Shown: positions 1 to 7,342 of the stretch, in pieces | How positions within the stretch are numbered: position 1 is the first letter of the stretch | Layout: every line of letters begins with the position of its first letter | NCBI GenBank assembly: GCA_946479905.1 | Contig: CAMLIA010000043.1 | Span: 1-24,532, forward strand | Length of the DNA stretch: 24,532 nucleotides | Source: an uncultured Frankiales bacterium | Lineage (GTDB): Bacteria; Actinomycetota; Actinomycetes; Mycobacteriales; SCTD01 | Direction of reading: 5' to 3' | Notes under the pieces: generated by a model | Told to the model about the DNA's origin: nothing | The model's input: the letters and a program-made list of their open reading frames with translations, nothing else | The model's database searches: none | Translations under genes and position numbers: made by a program

Positions 1-81
1 CGGAGCGCCGTACGGCGCCTGCGGCGGGGGCAGCGGCGATCCCGGAGGCGGCGCGGCGAACGGGTCGAGCGGGTCGGTCAT
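1..81 (-). CDS. Proline-rich N-terminus of an unidentified protein (partial)
   Basis: Only the first 27 codons lie in the window, read leftward from an ATG at 81-79. The peptide begins MTDPLDPF and is then dominated by Pro, Ala and Gly (PPPGSPLPPPQAPYGAP). Such short Pro-rich cytoplasmic heads are common on actinobacterial membrane proteins (for example DUF4190-type), but the functional part is outside the window, so the function is unknown. A CAGACT hexamer 6 bases before the ATG suggests a leaderless transcript. The gene is divergent from the one starting near 135. Confidence 0.6.
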   Translation of the reverse strand, partial: MTDPLDPFAAPPPGSPLPPPQAPYGAP

Positions 82-87
82 GCGGCC

Positions 88-93
88 AGTCTG
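88..93 (-). promoter_or_regulatory. Candidate -10 hexamer for a leaderless transcript
   Basis: Read on the minus strand the hexamer is CAGACT, followed by 6 bases and the ATG at 81. It keeps the A at position 2 and T at position 6 of the actinobacterial TANNNT -10 element. The same hexamer sits 7 bases before the starts at 23202 and 23292. No Shine-Dalgarno sequence is visible. Confidence 0.35.
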
Positions 94-134
94 TCGCACT
101 CGCCCGGGGCCCTGCCGTGCCGTGCTGTGATGGG

Positions 135-848
135 ATGGGTGGCGTGATCTCCGCACGGCGCCGATGGCTCGCCGGTGCGCTCCTCGTCGGGGTGGGCTGG
201 CTCGCCACGCCGGGCGCGGTCCCGGTCTACGACGGCCTCGCGACACCGGACGAGCCCTACCGCTACGTCGCCCCGCCGGCCGGGGTGAAGACGGCGGCTG
301 CCACGTCGGCCGCTGCCGACCTCCCGGTCCAGAACGGCGGGCTCGCGCGCGGGGTCTCCGTGCAGACCAGCGAGCAGGGCCCGCAGGCGTCGGTGTTCCT
401 GCCGCAGTACGCCCTGTCGTCCCCGTCCGGGCCGATCCACGTGGTCATCGCACCGGCGGCGCCGACCGACGCGCCGCCCGGCACGACGGTCGACGGCAAC
501 GTCTACGTCTTCCGGATGACCGCGCCGTCGGGGCGGGTCACGCTCGACCCGACGCACGGGGCGCAGGCGACCCTGTACCTCCGCTCCACGTCGCAGCGCC
601 AGCCGCAGCCGGGCATGTGGTTCCGGGCGGGCAGCGACGCCGCCTGGCAGCCGCTCGGGACAGCCGCCGGCGGCTTCGACGTCCGGGTGTCGAGCTTCAA
701 GGGGCCGGGGGAGTACGTCCTCGCGCTCGCGCCGACCGCGAAGAGCTCGGGCGGTGGGGTGCCCGTCGTGCCCCTCGTCCTGCTCGGCGTCCTCGTCGTG
801 CTCGTGGCGGTCGTCCTGGCCGTGCGGCTGCGGGCCCGCGCCGGGTGA
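135..848 (+). CDS. Exported, C-terminally membrane-anchored protein of unknown function (paralogue of 1393-2070)
   Basis: About 237 residues. The N-terminus has an Arg-rich start and a hydrophobic signal segment (RRRWLAG, then LLVGVGWLA), followed by the conserved stretch VPVYDG...DEPYRYV. An extracytoplasmic region follows, then a C-terminal helix (VVPLVLLGVLVVLVAVVLAV) and a short basic tail, so a type I membrane topology is likely. It is clearly homologous to the minus-strand protein at 1393-2070: shared blocks include RRWLAGA, GWLA, VPVYDG, DEPYR, GPQ, DGNVYR/F, FR.G..AAW, FK..G.Y and AK.SSGG. I recognise no enzyme motif. The start could be ATG 135, GTG 144 or GTG 117; alignment with the paralogue favours 135 or 144. 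Its stop overlaps the start of the CPBP gene (GTGA), so the two are probably translated together. Confidence 0.8.
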   Translation: MGGVISARRRWLAGALLVGVGWLATPGAVPVYDGLATPDEPYRYVAPPAGVKTAAATSAAADLPVQNGGLARGVSVQTSEQGPQASVFLPQYALSSPSGPIHVVIAPAAPTDAPPGTTVDGNVYVFRMTAPSGRVTLDPTHGAQATLYLRSTSQRQPQPGMWFRAGSDAAWQPLGTAAGGFDVRVSSFKGPGEYVLALAPTAKSSGGGVPVVPLVLLGVLVVLVAVVLAVRLRARAG

Positions 849-1396
849 CCCGCGTCGGGCTGCTGCTCGTCGCCTTCGCGGTCGCCGTCGGCCTGCGCGT
901 CGCACTCGGTGGGCCGGACGTGGCCGCGAGCGTCCCTGCCGGCCTGGCGTTCGCCGTCGCGCTCCTCGTCGTGGCCCTGGCGGCCGGCACCCGCGTACCC
1001 CTGACCGGCAAGGCCGTGCTGCTCGGTCTGGCCGGCACCCTGCTGGTCTGCGCGCCGGTCGCCCTGCAGCAGGCCCTGACCGCGAAGCCGCTGCACGGCA
1101 CGCAGGGCTTCGCGGGCTGGGCCGCCGCGGTCGTCGTCGTCGCGACGGCGGAGGAGGTCTTCCTGCGCGGCGCGCTCTACGACGCGGCCGGGAGCGTGTG
1201 GGGCGCGCCCGCGGCCATCGGGATCGGGGCGGTGTGCTTCGCGCTGCTGCACGTGCCGCTCTACGGCTGGCACGTGGTGCCGCTCGACCTGGCGGTCGGG
1301 GTCGTCCTCGGTGGGCTCCGGCAGGGGGCGGGTACGCCCTTGGCGCCGGCCGTCACGCACGTCGGCGCCGACCTCGTCGGCTGGTTCCTGCGCTAG
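845..1396 (+). CDS. CPBP-family intramembrane metalloprotease
   Basis: 183 residues from GTG 845, almost entirely membrane-spanning. All three CPBP (Abi/Rce1-like, PF02517) motifs are visible: EEVFLR (E103, E104, R108), F132-x3-H136 in FALLHVPL, and H172-x3-D176 in THVGADLVGW. These residues form the glutamate/histidine active site that cleaves within the membrane in Rce1-like enzymes. Bacterial members act in protein processing, bacteriocin immunity or unknown roles; the substrate here is not evident. The GTGA overlap with the preceding gene for an anchored exported protein makes that protein a possible partner or substrate (inference). The gene ends in a CTAG shared with the stop of the facing gene. 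Confidence 0.88.
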   Translation: MTRVGLLLVAFAVAVGLRVALGGPDVAASVPAGLAFAVALLVVALAAGTRVPLTGKAVLLGLAGTLLVCAPVALQQALTAKPLHGTQGFAGWAAAVVVVATAEEVFLRGALYDAAGSVWGAPAAIGIGAVCFALLHVPLYGWHVVPLDLAVGVVLGGLRQGAGTPLAPAVTHVGADLVGWFLR

Positions 1397-2070
1397 CTGT
1401 CCTCCTCGTCGACCTCGTGCGAGCGGCGCAGCACGAGCACGGTGACGACCACCAGCAGCAGCACCCCGCCGCCGAGGAAGAGCACCCGGGTCAGCCCGAG
1501 CCCGCCAGAGCTGATGTCCTTCGCCCCCGGCAACCGGACGACGGCGTAGTCGCCGACGGCCTTGAAGGGGGTGGCGAGGTTGTCCCTGCCGTAGGCGGAG
1601 CTCGTGACCTCGCGCCAGGCCGCGCCGGGGCCGCTGCGGAAGACGACGATCGGTCGAGGCTTCGTCATGACCGCCGCCCGCATGAACACGAAGCCGGAGG
1701 CGTCGCTGCGCACCGTCGCGGCGGGCGTCGTCGCGATCCGGTAGACGTTGCCGTCGAAGGCGCCGCGCGGCGGGCTGCCGTCCGGGGCGAGCGGCTGCGC
1801 GGTCACCGTCAGCCTGCTCGCGGTGGTCTGCAGCGCTCCCGACGACAGCGACACGATGAGCTGCGGGCCGGTCTCCGTCGTCTTGAACTCGATGCCGGCC
1901 GAGACCCCGTCCTGGACCCTGACGGTGGTGGACGCGGAGGACGGCGCGGGCGTCCTGCCGGCGAAGCGGTACGGCTCGTCGGTGCCGATGCCGTCGTAGA
2001 CCGGCACCGAGGTCGGGGACGCGAGCCAGCCCAGGGTGACGAGCACCGCCCCGGCGAGCCAGCGCCTCAT
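1393..2070 (-). CDS. Exported, C-terminally membrane-anchored protein of unknown function (paralogue of 135-848)
   Basis: 225 residues from ATG 2070. A signal segment starts MRRWLAGAVLVTLGWLASP and is followed by VPVYDGIGTDEPYRF. The C-terminus has one helix (LFLGGGVLLLVVVTVLVL) and a charged tail ending HEVDEEDS. Long blocks match the plus-strand protein at 135-848, so the two arose by duplication and diverged well. The start codon shares one base with the stop of the upstream membrane-protein gene (TGATG), implying coupled translation. The short start here supports placing the paralogue's start just before its RRRWLAG. No catalytic motif is recognised; a binding or accessory role for the neighbouring ten-helix protein is inference. 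Confidence 0.82.
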   Translation of the reverse strand: MRRWLAGAVLVTLGWLASPTSVPVYDGIGTDEPYRFAGRTPAPSSASTTVRVQDGVSAGIEFKTTETGPQLIVSLSSGALQTTASRLTVTAQPLAPDGSPPRGAFDGNVYRIATTPAATVRSDASGFVFMRAAVMTKPRPIVVFRSGPGAAWREVTSSAYGRDNLATPFKAVGDYAVVRLPGAKDISSGGLGLTRVLFLGGGVLLLVVVTVLVLRRSHEVDEEDS

Positions 2071-3404
2071 CAGCCGCCCTCCGTCAGCGGCAGGGCGATG
2101 AGGACGAGGCTGAAGGCGGTGTAGGCCACCATGGCGAGCAGCCACGGGTACTCGCTGCGCCGGGCGTCCTGCTCGTCCACCGCGGTCCGGGCGAGGTGCC
2201 GGTGCGCGAGGACCACGGCGATGACGTGGACGGCGACGATGACGACGAGCGAGACGTACCAGTTGACCCGGGCGGGCAGCACGTTCACGTTCGGCACGAA
2301 GTCGGTCTCGTGGTCGCCGTACCCGGGGTTCTGCACCAGCGGGTAGAGGTTCTGCAGCTGGATCATGAGGTACTGCAGGTTGTGCGCGACGAGGTACCCG
2401 GCGGCGATCGGCACCAGGCTCGGCAGCAGGCCGGCCAGCGCGGTGAAGGGGCCGTCCGCGTGCCGGCCCGCGCGGGCGGAGGCCAGCGCGAAGCCGAGGA
2501 ACACGCTGAGGACGACGACGACCAGGCCGACCAGTGACAGGGTGCGCAGCAGGTCGATCGCGTCGGTGTTCCCCCCGTAGGTGCGGCGCTCGTAGTCCCC
2601 CCACTGCGGGGTGGCGAGCAGGCCGTCGAAGTTGATGCTGACCAGCAGCAGCAGCACGAAGACCACCCGACTGGGTGTCCGCTCGAACGGCACGTCGAGC
2701 CCGCCGGCGAAGCCTCGCCTGCCGGGGGCGCCGAACCGGAACCAGCCGAGCCGGCCCCAGGCGTTCCAGAGCGCTGAGAACACCTCGCCGCGCTCGAGCC
2801 AGGCGGGGCCGAGCAGCAGGCCGAGGAACCACGACAGGCCGCCGTACACCAGGATCCCGACGCCGATGAACGCGGGCCGCACCGTCTCGTCGTTGAAGAC
2901 CAGCTCGCCCAGCACGAGCAGGACGAACAGCACCAGGGCCGGCCACCAGCCCAGCCAGCGCGGCCAGGCCAGCGGTGTCCGGCGCGCGAGCACCGCCTTG
3001 CGCAGCCCTGCGGAGTCCCCGAGCCGGCCCAGGACCGCGAAGGGGTTCACGGGCCGCGTCCAGTCGCCGAGGACCGCGCAGCTCAGCGGGACGGCGATCC
3101 ACAGCAGGATCCAGAACACGTTGGGCGTGAGGTTGTCCGACACCTCCTGGGTGCCGGTGAGGCCCACGACCGCGATGCCGACCAGGACGGCGACCGAGAC
3201 GAGCGCGGCCACCGGGTTGAGGTCGGTGCGGGGCACGGTGTCGGCGGCCTGCACTGCCGGCGTGACCGCTCCAGGTCGGCGCAGCACGAGCAGGAAGGAC
3301 GCCACGACCACCGCAACGCCCGCGACGACGAACAGGTACAGCGGGATGGGGAGCTCGTAGCGCTCTCCGAAGGTGTGGGCGAGCACGATCGACGAGCGGT
3401 CCAT
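2070..3404 (-). CDS. Polytopic membrane protein, fenitrothion hydrolase-like family (function uncertain)
   Basis: 444 residues from ATG 3404, with about ten predicted membrane helices spread over the whole length. It starts MDRSSIVLAHTFGERYELP; the AH.FG.RY.LP.PL opening is, from memory, typical of an actinobacterial integral-membrane family often labelled fenitrothion hydrolase (FedA-like). That label comes from one degradative enzyme and says little about the usual role. Histidines occur in membrane or loop positions (LVAHNLQYL, VHVIAVVLAHRHL), which could bind a metal, but this is speculative. I reject longer upstream starts because the ATG at 3404 has a TAGGGT -10 hexamer exactly 7 bases before it. 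It is the first gene of a two-gene unit with the exported protein at 1393-2070. Confidence 0.7.
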   Translation of the reverse strand: MDRSSIVLAHTFGERYELPIPLYLFVVAGVAVVVASFLLVLRRPGAVTPAVQAADTVPRTDLNPVAALVSVAVLVGIAVVGLTGTQEVSDNLTPNVFWILLWIAVPLSCAVLGDWTRPVNPFAVLGRLGDSAGLRKAVLARRTPLAWPRWLGWWPALVLFVLLVLGELVFNDETVRPAFIGVGILVYGGLSWFLGLLLGPAWLERGEVFSALWNAWGRLGWFRFGAPGRRGFAGGLDVPFERTPSRVVFVLLLLVSINFDGLLATPQWGDYERRTYGGNTDAIDLLRTLSLVGLVVVVLSVFLGFALASARAGRHADGPFTALAGLLPSLVPIAAGYLVAHNLQYLMIQLQNLYPLVQNPGYGDHETDFVPNVNVLPARVNWYVSLVVIVAVHVIAVVLAHRHLARTAVDEQDARRSEYPWLLAMVAYTAFSLVLIALPLTEGG

Positions 3405-3411
3405 GGCCGTC

Positions 3412-3417
3412 ACCCTA
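3412..3417 (-). promoter_or_regulatory. Candidate -10 hexamer for a leaderless transcript
   Basis: Minus-strand TAGGGT followed by 7 bases and the ATG at 3404. It fits TANNNT and defines the start of the membrane-protein gene. Confidence 0.5.
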
Positions 3418-3453
3418 AGAGGCCGAGCGAGGTGTGGCGCGGCGCGGACTAGG

Positions 3454-3459
3454 TATGTT
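3454..3459 (+). promoter_or_regulatory. Candidate -10 hexamer before the beta-glucosidase gene
   Basis: TATGTT, 6 bases before the GTG at 3466, fits TANNNT and suggests a leaderless GTG start. It lies in the 61-base divergent gap with the minus-strand membrane-protein promoter, so the two promoters are back to back. No clear -35 is visible. Confidence 0.4.
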
Positions 3460-3465
3460 CCAGTG

Positions 3466-5628
3466 GTGCGCGCCCCGGGTTCCGTCCTCGTCGCGCTGGC
3501 AGCCCTCGCCGGTCTGACCCTCGTCCCGACCGACGCGTCGTCCTCCACCGCGTGTCCGTGGGTCGGCAGCACGGCCGGCCCCGCGACGAGGGCCGGTCAG
3601 GTCGTGGCGCGGATGACCCTCGGCGAGAAGGTCCAGCTGGTCACGGGTGCCGCGACCAGCGGGCCGTCGGCCGGGCTCGTGAAGGGGATCCCGCGGCTGT
3701 GCATCCCCAACCTCGTCCTCAACGACGCGAGCGCCGGGCTCGGCAACCGGCAGACCGGCACCACGGCGTACCCCGACGAGATCGGTCAGGCCGCCACCTG
3801 GGACACGTCGCTGCAGACCGCGCAGGGCCGCGCGCTCGGCCTCGAGGCAGTCGCCAAGGGCGTGAACGTGCTCTTCGGACCAGGGGTCAACTTGGCCCGG
3901 AACCCCTTGAACGGCAGGGGTTTCGAGTACGCCGGAGAGGACCCGGTCCTCGCCGGTGGGACCGCCGCTGCGCTGGTGAGGGGGGTGCAGTCGCAGCACG
4001 TCATCGCGACGGTCAAGCACCTGGCCCTCAACGAGCAGGAGACGAACCGCACCACCGTCTCGTCGGATGCCAGCGAGCGGGTGGCCGCCGAGCTCTACCT
4101 GCAGCCGTTCGAGTCAGCGGTGCGGGCGGGCGTCGGCGCCGCGATGTGCGCCTACAACAGGGTCAGCAGCAGCTACGCCTGCCAGGACAAGAGCCTGCTG
4201 GACGGCGTGCTCAAGGGTCGCCTCGGCTTCAGCGGCTTCGTCGTCAGCGACTTCCAGGCCACCCACTCGACGGCCGCGGCCAACACCGGCATGGACATGG
4301 AGATGCCGACCGGTCGGTTCTACGGTGCGGCGCTCACGAAGGCGGTGCAGGCCGGCGCGGTGCCCGTGTCGCGGCTCAACGACATGGTCAAGCGAGTGCT
4401 CACCACGATGTTCCGCGTGGGTGTCGTCGACCACCCGCCCCGCGCCGCCGTCGCGAACGCGACGACCGCGACGAGCATCTCGGTCGCGACCAGGGTCGCG
4501 CAGCAGGGGGCCGTGCTGCTGCGCAACACCGGCGTGCTGCCGGTCGCGGTCGGCGTCAAGCGGATCGCCGTCATCGGTGACGCCGCCTCCCAGGACGGCG
4601 CGCCGCGGGCGTCGCAGGGGTACGGCAGTGCGCACGTCCCGCAGTTCGGGTACTCCGCCCACGTGTCCGCGCCGCTGGCCGCGATCACTTCGCGGGCAGG
4701 TCGCCAGGGTGCGACGGTGTCCTACGACGACGGCACGAACCTCACGAGGGCCGCGCTCGCCGCCGCCGGCGCCGACCTCGCGATCGTCTTCGTCAACGAC
4801 GTCAACAACGAGGGGCTCGACCGGCCGGACCTCAAGGCGCACTCGGGCAGCTGCTCCACCTCGGGCGGCAGCGACTGCTCGTACTCGTCCGTCGACCAGG
4901 ATCGGCTGGTGAGCTCCGTCACAGCCGCCAACCGCAACACGGTCGTCGTCGTGCAGAGCGGTGGCCCCGTCGAGATGCCGTGGGCGGGCCAGGCGGCGGC
5001 GATCGTCGAGGCGTGGCTGCCCGGCCAGGTGGACGGTGCCGCGCTCGCCCCGCTGCTGTGGGGTGACGTCAACTTCTCCGGCCGGCTGCCCGTGACGTTC
5101 CCCGTGGCGCAGGGGGACGGCCCGCTGCGGACTGCGGCGCAGTACCCCGGCGTCAAGGACAGCAAGGGCATCCCGCACGCGGTCTACAGCGAGGGCCTGC
5201 TGATCGGCTACCGCTGGTACGACGCGAAGAAGATCCGGCCGCTGTTCCCCTTCGGGTTCGGGATGTCGTACACCTCCTTCCGCTACTCACGGCTGCGGAT
5301 GGTGCCCACCTCGACCGGTGTGACGATGCAGGTGACGCTCACCAACACCGGTGCCCGCGCGGGCGCGGAGGTCGTCCAGGTGTACGTCAGCGCCCCGGCC
5401 TCGGCGGGGGAGCCGCCGAAGTCCCTCGCCGGCTACCTGAAGCTCACGCTGAAGCCGGGCGAGACCCGGACCGTGTCGGTGCCGGTGGGCGCCCGCGCGT
5501 TCTCCGTCTGGAGCACCGCCCGGCACGCGTGGCGGCCCGTCAGCGGGTGCTGGGTCGTGCGCGCCGGGGGCTCCTCGACGTCCCTCCCGCTGATCGGGAG
5601 ACTGTCGCGAGGCGGCTCGGTCTGCTAG
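3466..5628 (+). CDS. Secreted glycoside hydrolase family 3 beta-glucosidase
   Basis: About 720 residues, starting at GTG 3466 (GTG 3463 also possible). A hydrophobic signal (VLVALAALAGLTLV) precedes a GH3 N-terminal barrel with LNDASAGL (D87, substrate-binding Asp), TVKHLALNEQETNR (K184-H185) and VVSDFQATHST, whose D262 matches the GH3 catalytic nucleophile. The (alpha/beta) sandwich domain carries NEGLDRPD, a typical region of the acid/base glutamate. FPFGFGMSYTSF leads into a C-terminal fibronectin III-like domain from about residue 620. The domain order and length match bacterial and fungal-type beta-glucosidases or xylosidases; the exact sugar cannot be told. It should act outside the membrane. 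Its TAG stop is the first three bases of the KstR-type operator of the next gene. Confidence 0.92.
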   Translation: MRAPGSVLVALAALAGLTLVPTDASSSTACPWVGSTAGPATRAGQVVARMTLGEKVQLVTGAATSGPSAGLVKGIPRLCIPNLVLNDASAGLGNRQTGTTAYPDEIGQAATWDTSLQTAQGRALGLEAVAKGVNVLFGPGVNLARNPLNGRGFEYAGEDPVLAGGTAAALVRGVQSQHVIATVKHLALNEQETNRTTVSSDASERVAAELYLQPFESAVRAGVGAAMCAYNRVSSSYACQDKSLLDGVLKGRLGFSGFVVSDFQATHSTAAANTGMDMEMPTGRFYGAALTKAVQAGAVPVSRLNDMVKRVLTTMFRVGVVDHPPRAAVANATTATSISVATRVAQQGAVLLRNTGVLPVAVGVKRIAVIGDAASQDGAPRASQGYGSAHVPQFGYSAHVSAPLAAITSRAGRQGATVSYDDGTNLTRAALAAAGADLAIVFVNDVNNEGLDRPDLKAHSGSCSTSGGSDCSYSSVDQDRLVSSVTAANRNTVVVVQSGGPVEMPWAGQAAAIVEAWLPGQVDGAALAPLLWGDVNFSGRLPVTFPVAQGDGPLRTAAQYPGVKDSKGIPHAVYSEGLLIGYRWYDAKKIRPLFPFGFGMSYTSFRYSRLRMVPTSTGVTMQVTLTNTGARAGAEVVQVYVSAPASAGEPPKSLAGYLKLTLKPGETRTVSVPVGARAFSVWSTARHAWRPVSGCWVVRAGGSSTSLPLIGRLSRGGSVC

Positions 5629-5639
5629 AACACGTTCTA
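5626..5639. promoter_or_regulatory. KstR-type operator (TAGAACACGTTCTA)
   Basis: A perfect 14-base inverted repeat (six-base arms TAGAAC/GTTCTA around AC) that matches the TNNAACNNGTTNNA motif established for KstR, the TetR-family repressor of cholesterol catabolism in mycobacteria and rhodococci. Its left end is the TAG stop of the beta-glucosidase and its last A is the first base of the ATG of the KstD gene. The TAGAAC arm sits 7 bases before the ATG, at the place where other genes here have their -10 hexamer, so bound repressor would block the promoter directly. Confidence 0.85.
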
Positions 5640-7261
5640 TGTCTTCTGAGGTTGACCTGCTCATCGTCGGCAGCGGGGGCGGTGGGCTCGCCGCCGCCCT
5701 GACCGCCGCCGACCTCGGCCTGTCGGCCGTCGTCGTGGAGAAGACGGACCTGTTCGGGGGCTCCACGGCGCTGTCCGGAGGCGCCCTCTGGATCCCGAAC
5801 AACCCGACGCTGGTGAAGGCCGGCCAGGCGAACCCGCCCGAGGAGGTGCTGCGCTACCTCGAGGTGCTCACCGAGGGCAAGGTGCCGCGGGCGCGGCTGG
5901 AGGCCTACGTCGAGCACGGGCCGAAGCTCATGCAGATGCTCGCGAAGAGCAAGTGGATGAAGTTCACCTGGTGCAAGGGCTACGCCGACTACCACCCCGA
6001 GTACCCGGGCGGGAAGCCGCTCGGCCGCTCGATCGAGGCGAAGCCGGTCAACACCAAGGTGCTCGGGCCGGAGGAGGCCCATCAGCAGAAGAACGCGATG
6101 GAGGGCCCGCTCGGGCTCTGGATCACCATCAGCGACTTCGTCCACCTCAACATGATCAAGCGCACCCGGCGCGGCAAGCTGCTCGGCCTGGTGGCCGCCT
6201 GGCGGGTCGCGTCCAACCAGGTCCTCAAGCGCCACATGGCGACCGGTGGCAGGGCCCTCATCGCCCGGATGCGGCTGGCGATGCGCGACGCGGGGGTGCC
6301 GCTGCGCCTCAACACCCCGCTGCGCGAGCTGGTCGTCGAGGACGGCCGGGTCGTCGGCGCGGTCGTCGGTGACGGCGAGGTCATCCGGGCTCGCAAGGGC
6401 GTGCTGCTGGCGACCGGCGGGTTCGACCACGACCTCGCCATGCGCAAGGAGCACCTGCCCGAGGGCGGCCAGGACGACGTGTCGGCCGGCGCCCCCGGCA
6501 ACACCGGTGACGGCATCCGGGCCGGCCTCGCGCTCGGCGCCGACGTCGCGCTGCTCGACGACGCCTGGTGGATGCCCTCGCTGGTCGAGCCGCGCAGCGG
6601 TGACGTCATCGTGCTGGTGGCGGAGCGGGCCATCCCCGGCGCCGTCATCGTGAACTCCCGTGGTGAGCGCTTCACCAACGAGGCGTCGCCCTACGTCAAC
6701 TTCGTGCACGACCAGCTCGAGGGCGGTCACGTGCCCTGCTGGTTCGTCATGGACCAGAAGGCCCGCGACCGCTACCCGTTCGCCCGTGCGCTGCCCGGCA
6801 AGCGGCTGTCGCGCGCCTACTACGAGGCCGGCGTCGCGCACCAGGCGGACACCCTGCAGGAGCTCGCCGACAAGCTGTCGATGCCGGGCCTCGTGGGCAC
6901 CGTCGAGCGCTGGAACAGCCTGGCACGCAAGGGCGTCGACTCCGACTTCCACCGCGGCGAGAGCGCCTACGACCGCTACTACGGCGACCCGACGCTGCCG
7001 AACCCGGTCATGGACACCATCGACCAGGGACCGTTCTACGCGGTCCGCCTCGAGGTCGGCGACCTCGGCACCAAGGGCGGCCTCGTGACCGACGAGCACG
7101 CCCGGGTGCTCCGTCCGGACGGCACGTGGATCGAGGGCCTCTACGCCACGGGCAACACGTCCGCGTCGGTGATGGGCAACGAGTACGCCGGCGCCGGCGC
7201 GACCATCGGCCCCGCGATGGTCTTCGGCTACCTCGCCGCCCGGCACGCCGCCGGGGTGTAG
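5639..7261 (+). CDS. kstD: 3-ketosteroid delta1-dehydrogenase (FAD-dependent)
   Basis: 540 residues from ATG 5639. An N-terminal FAD dinucleotide fold begins IVGSGGGGLAAA followed by the E34 ribose-binding end (VVVEK). The C-terminus has GLYATGN...GNEYAGAGATIGPAMVFGYLAA, matching the KstD signature in which Tyr487 and Gly491 of Rhodococcus KstD1 bind the 3-keto group (Y516 and G520 here). Y118 (in GYADYHPE) and Y352 (in SPYVNF) are likely equivalents of Tyr119 and Tyr318. Together these are the expected active-site set, so steroid 1,2-dehydrogenation (opening of ring B together with KshAB) is the best prediction; broader fumarate reductase-like flavoproteins lack this Tyr pattern. The KstR-type operator on its start codon independently supports a steroid role. 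Confidence 0.88.
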   Translation: MSSEVDLLIVGSGGGGLAAALTAADLGLSAVVVEKTDLFGGSTALSGGALWIPNNPTLVKAGQANPPEEVLRYLEVLTEGKVPRARLEAYVEHGPKLMQMLAKSKWMKFTWCKGYADYHPEYPGGKPLGRSIEAKPVNTKVLGPEEAHQQKNAMEGPLGLWITISDFVHLNMIKRTRRGKLLGLVAAWRVASNQVLKRHMATGGRALIARMRLAMRDAGVPLRLNTPLRELVVEDGRVVGAVVGDGEVIRARKGVLLATGGFDHDLAMRKEHLPEGGQDDVSAGAPGNTGDGIRAGLALGADVALLDDAWWMPSLVEPRSGDVIVLVAERAIPGAVIVNSRGERFTNEASPYVNFVHDQLEGGHVPCWFVMDQKARDRYPFARALPGKRLSRAYYEAGVAHQADTLQELADKLSMPGLVGTVERWNSLARKGVDSDFHRGESAYDRYYGDPTLPNPVMDTIDQGPFYAVRLEVGDLGTKGGLVTDEHARVLRPDGTWIEGLYATGNTSASVMGNEYAGAGATIGPAMVFGYLAARHAAGV

Positions 7262-7325
7262 CCCACGGAGCTTGCGCTTTCGCGGACCTGCCGCCGGTGG
7301 GGGCCTCGGATTCGTGAGAACCCAA

Positions 7326-7339
7326 GCCCGGTGCCGGGT
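7326..7339. terminator. Weak hairpin between convergent genes
   Basis: GCCCG-GTGC-CGGGT can form a five-pair stem (one G-T pair) with a four-base loop in the 81-base gap between the facing genes kstD and pheA. There is no T-run. A bidirectional terminator is possible from the position only. Confidence 0.3.
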
Positions 7340-7342
7340 GGC

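Noticed and set aside
1393..3102. Single 569-codon minus-strand frame spanning two genes
   Set aside because: The upstream part is an Arg/Pro/Ala-rich shadow of the membrane-protein gene. Only the part from ATG 2070 has a signal peptide and matches the paralogue.
3405..3572. N-terminal extension of the ten-helix membrane protein
   Set aside because: The extension would run back over the divergent beta-glucosidase promoter and coding start, has no family-like sequence, and the TAGGGT hexamer marks ATG 3404.
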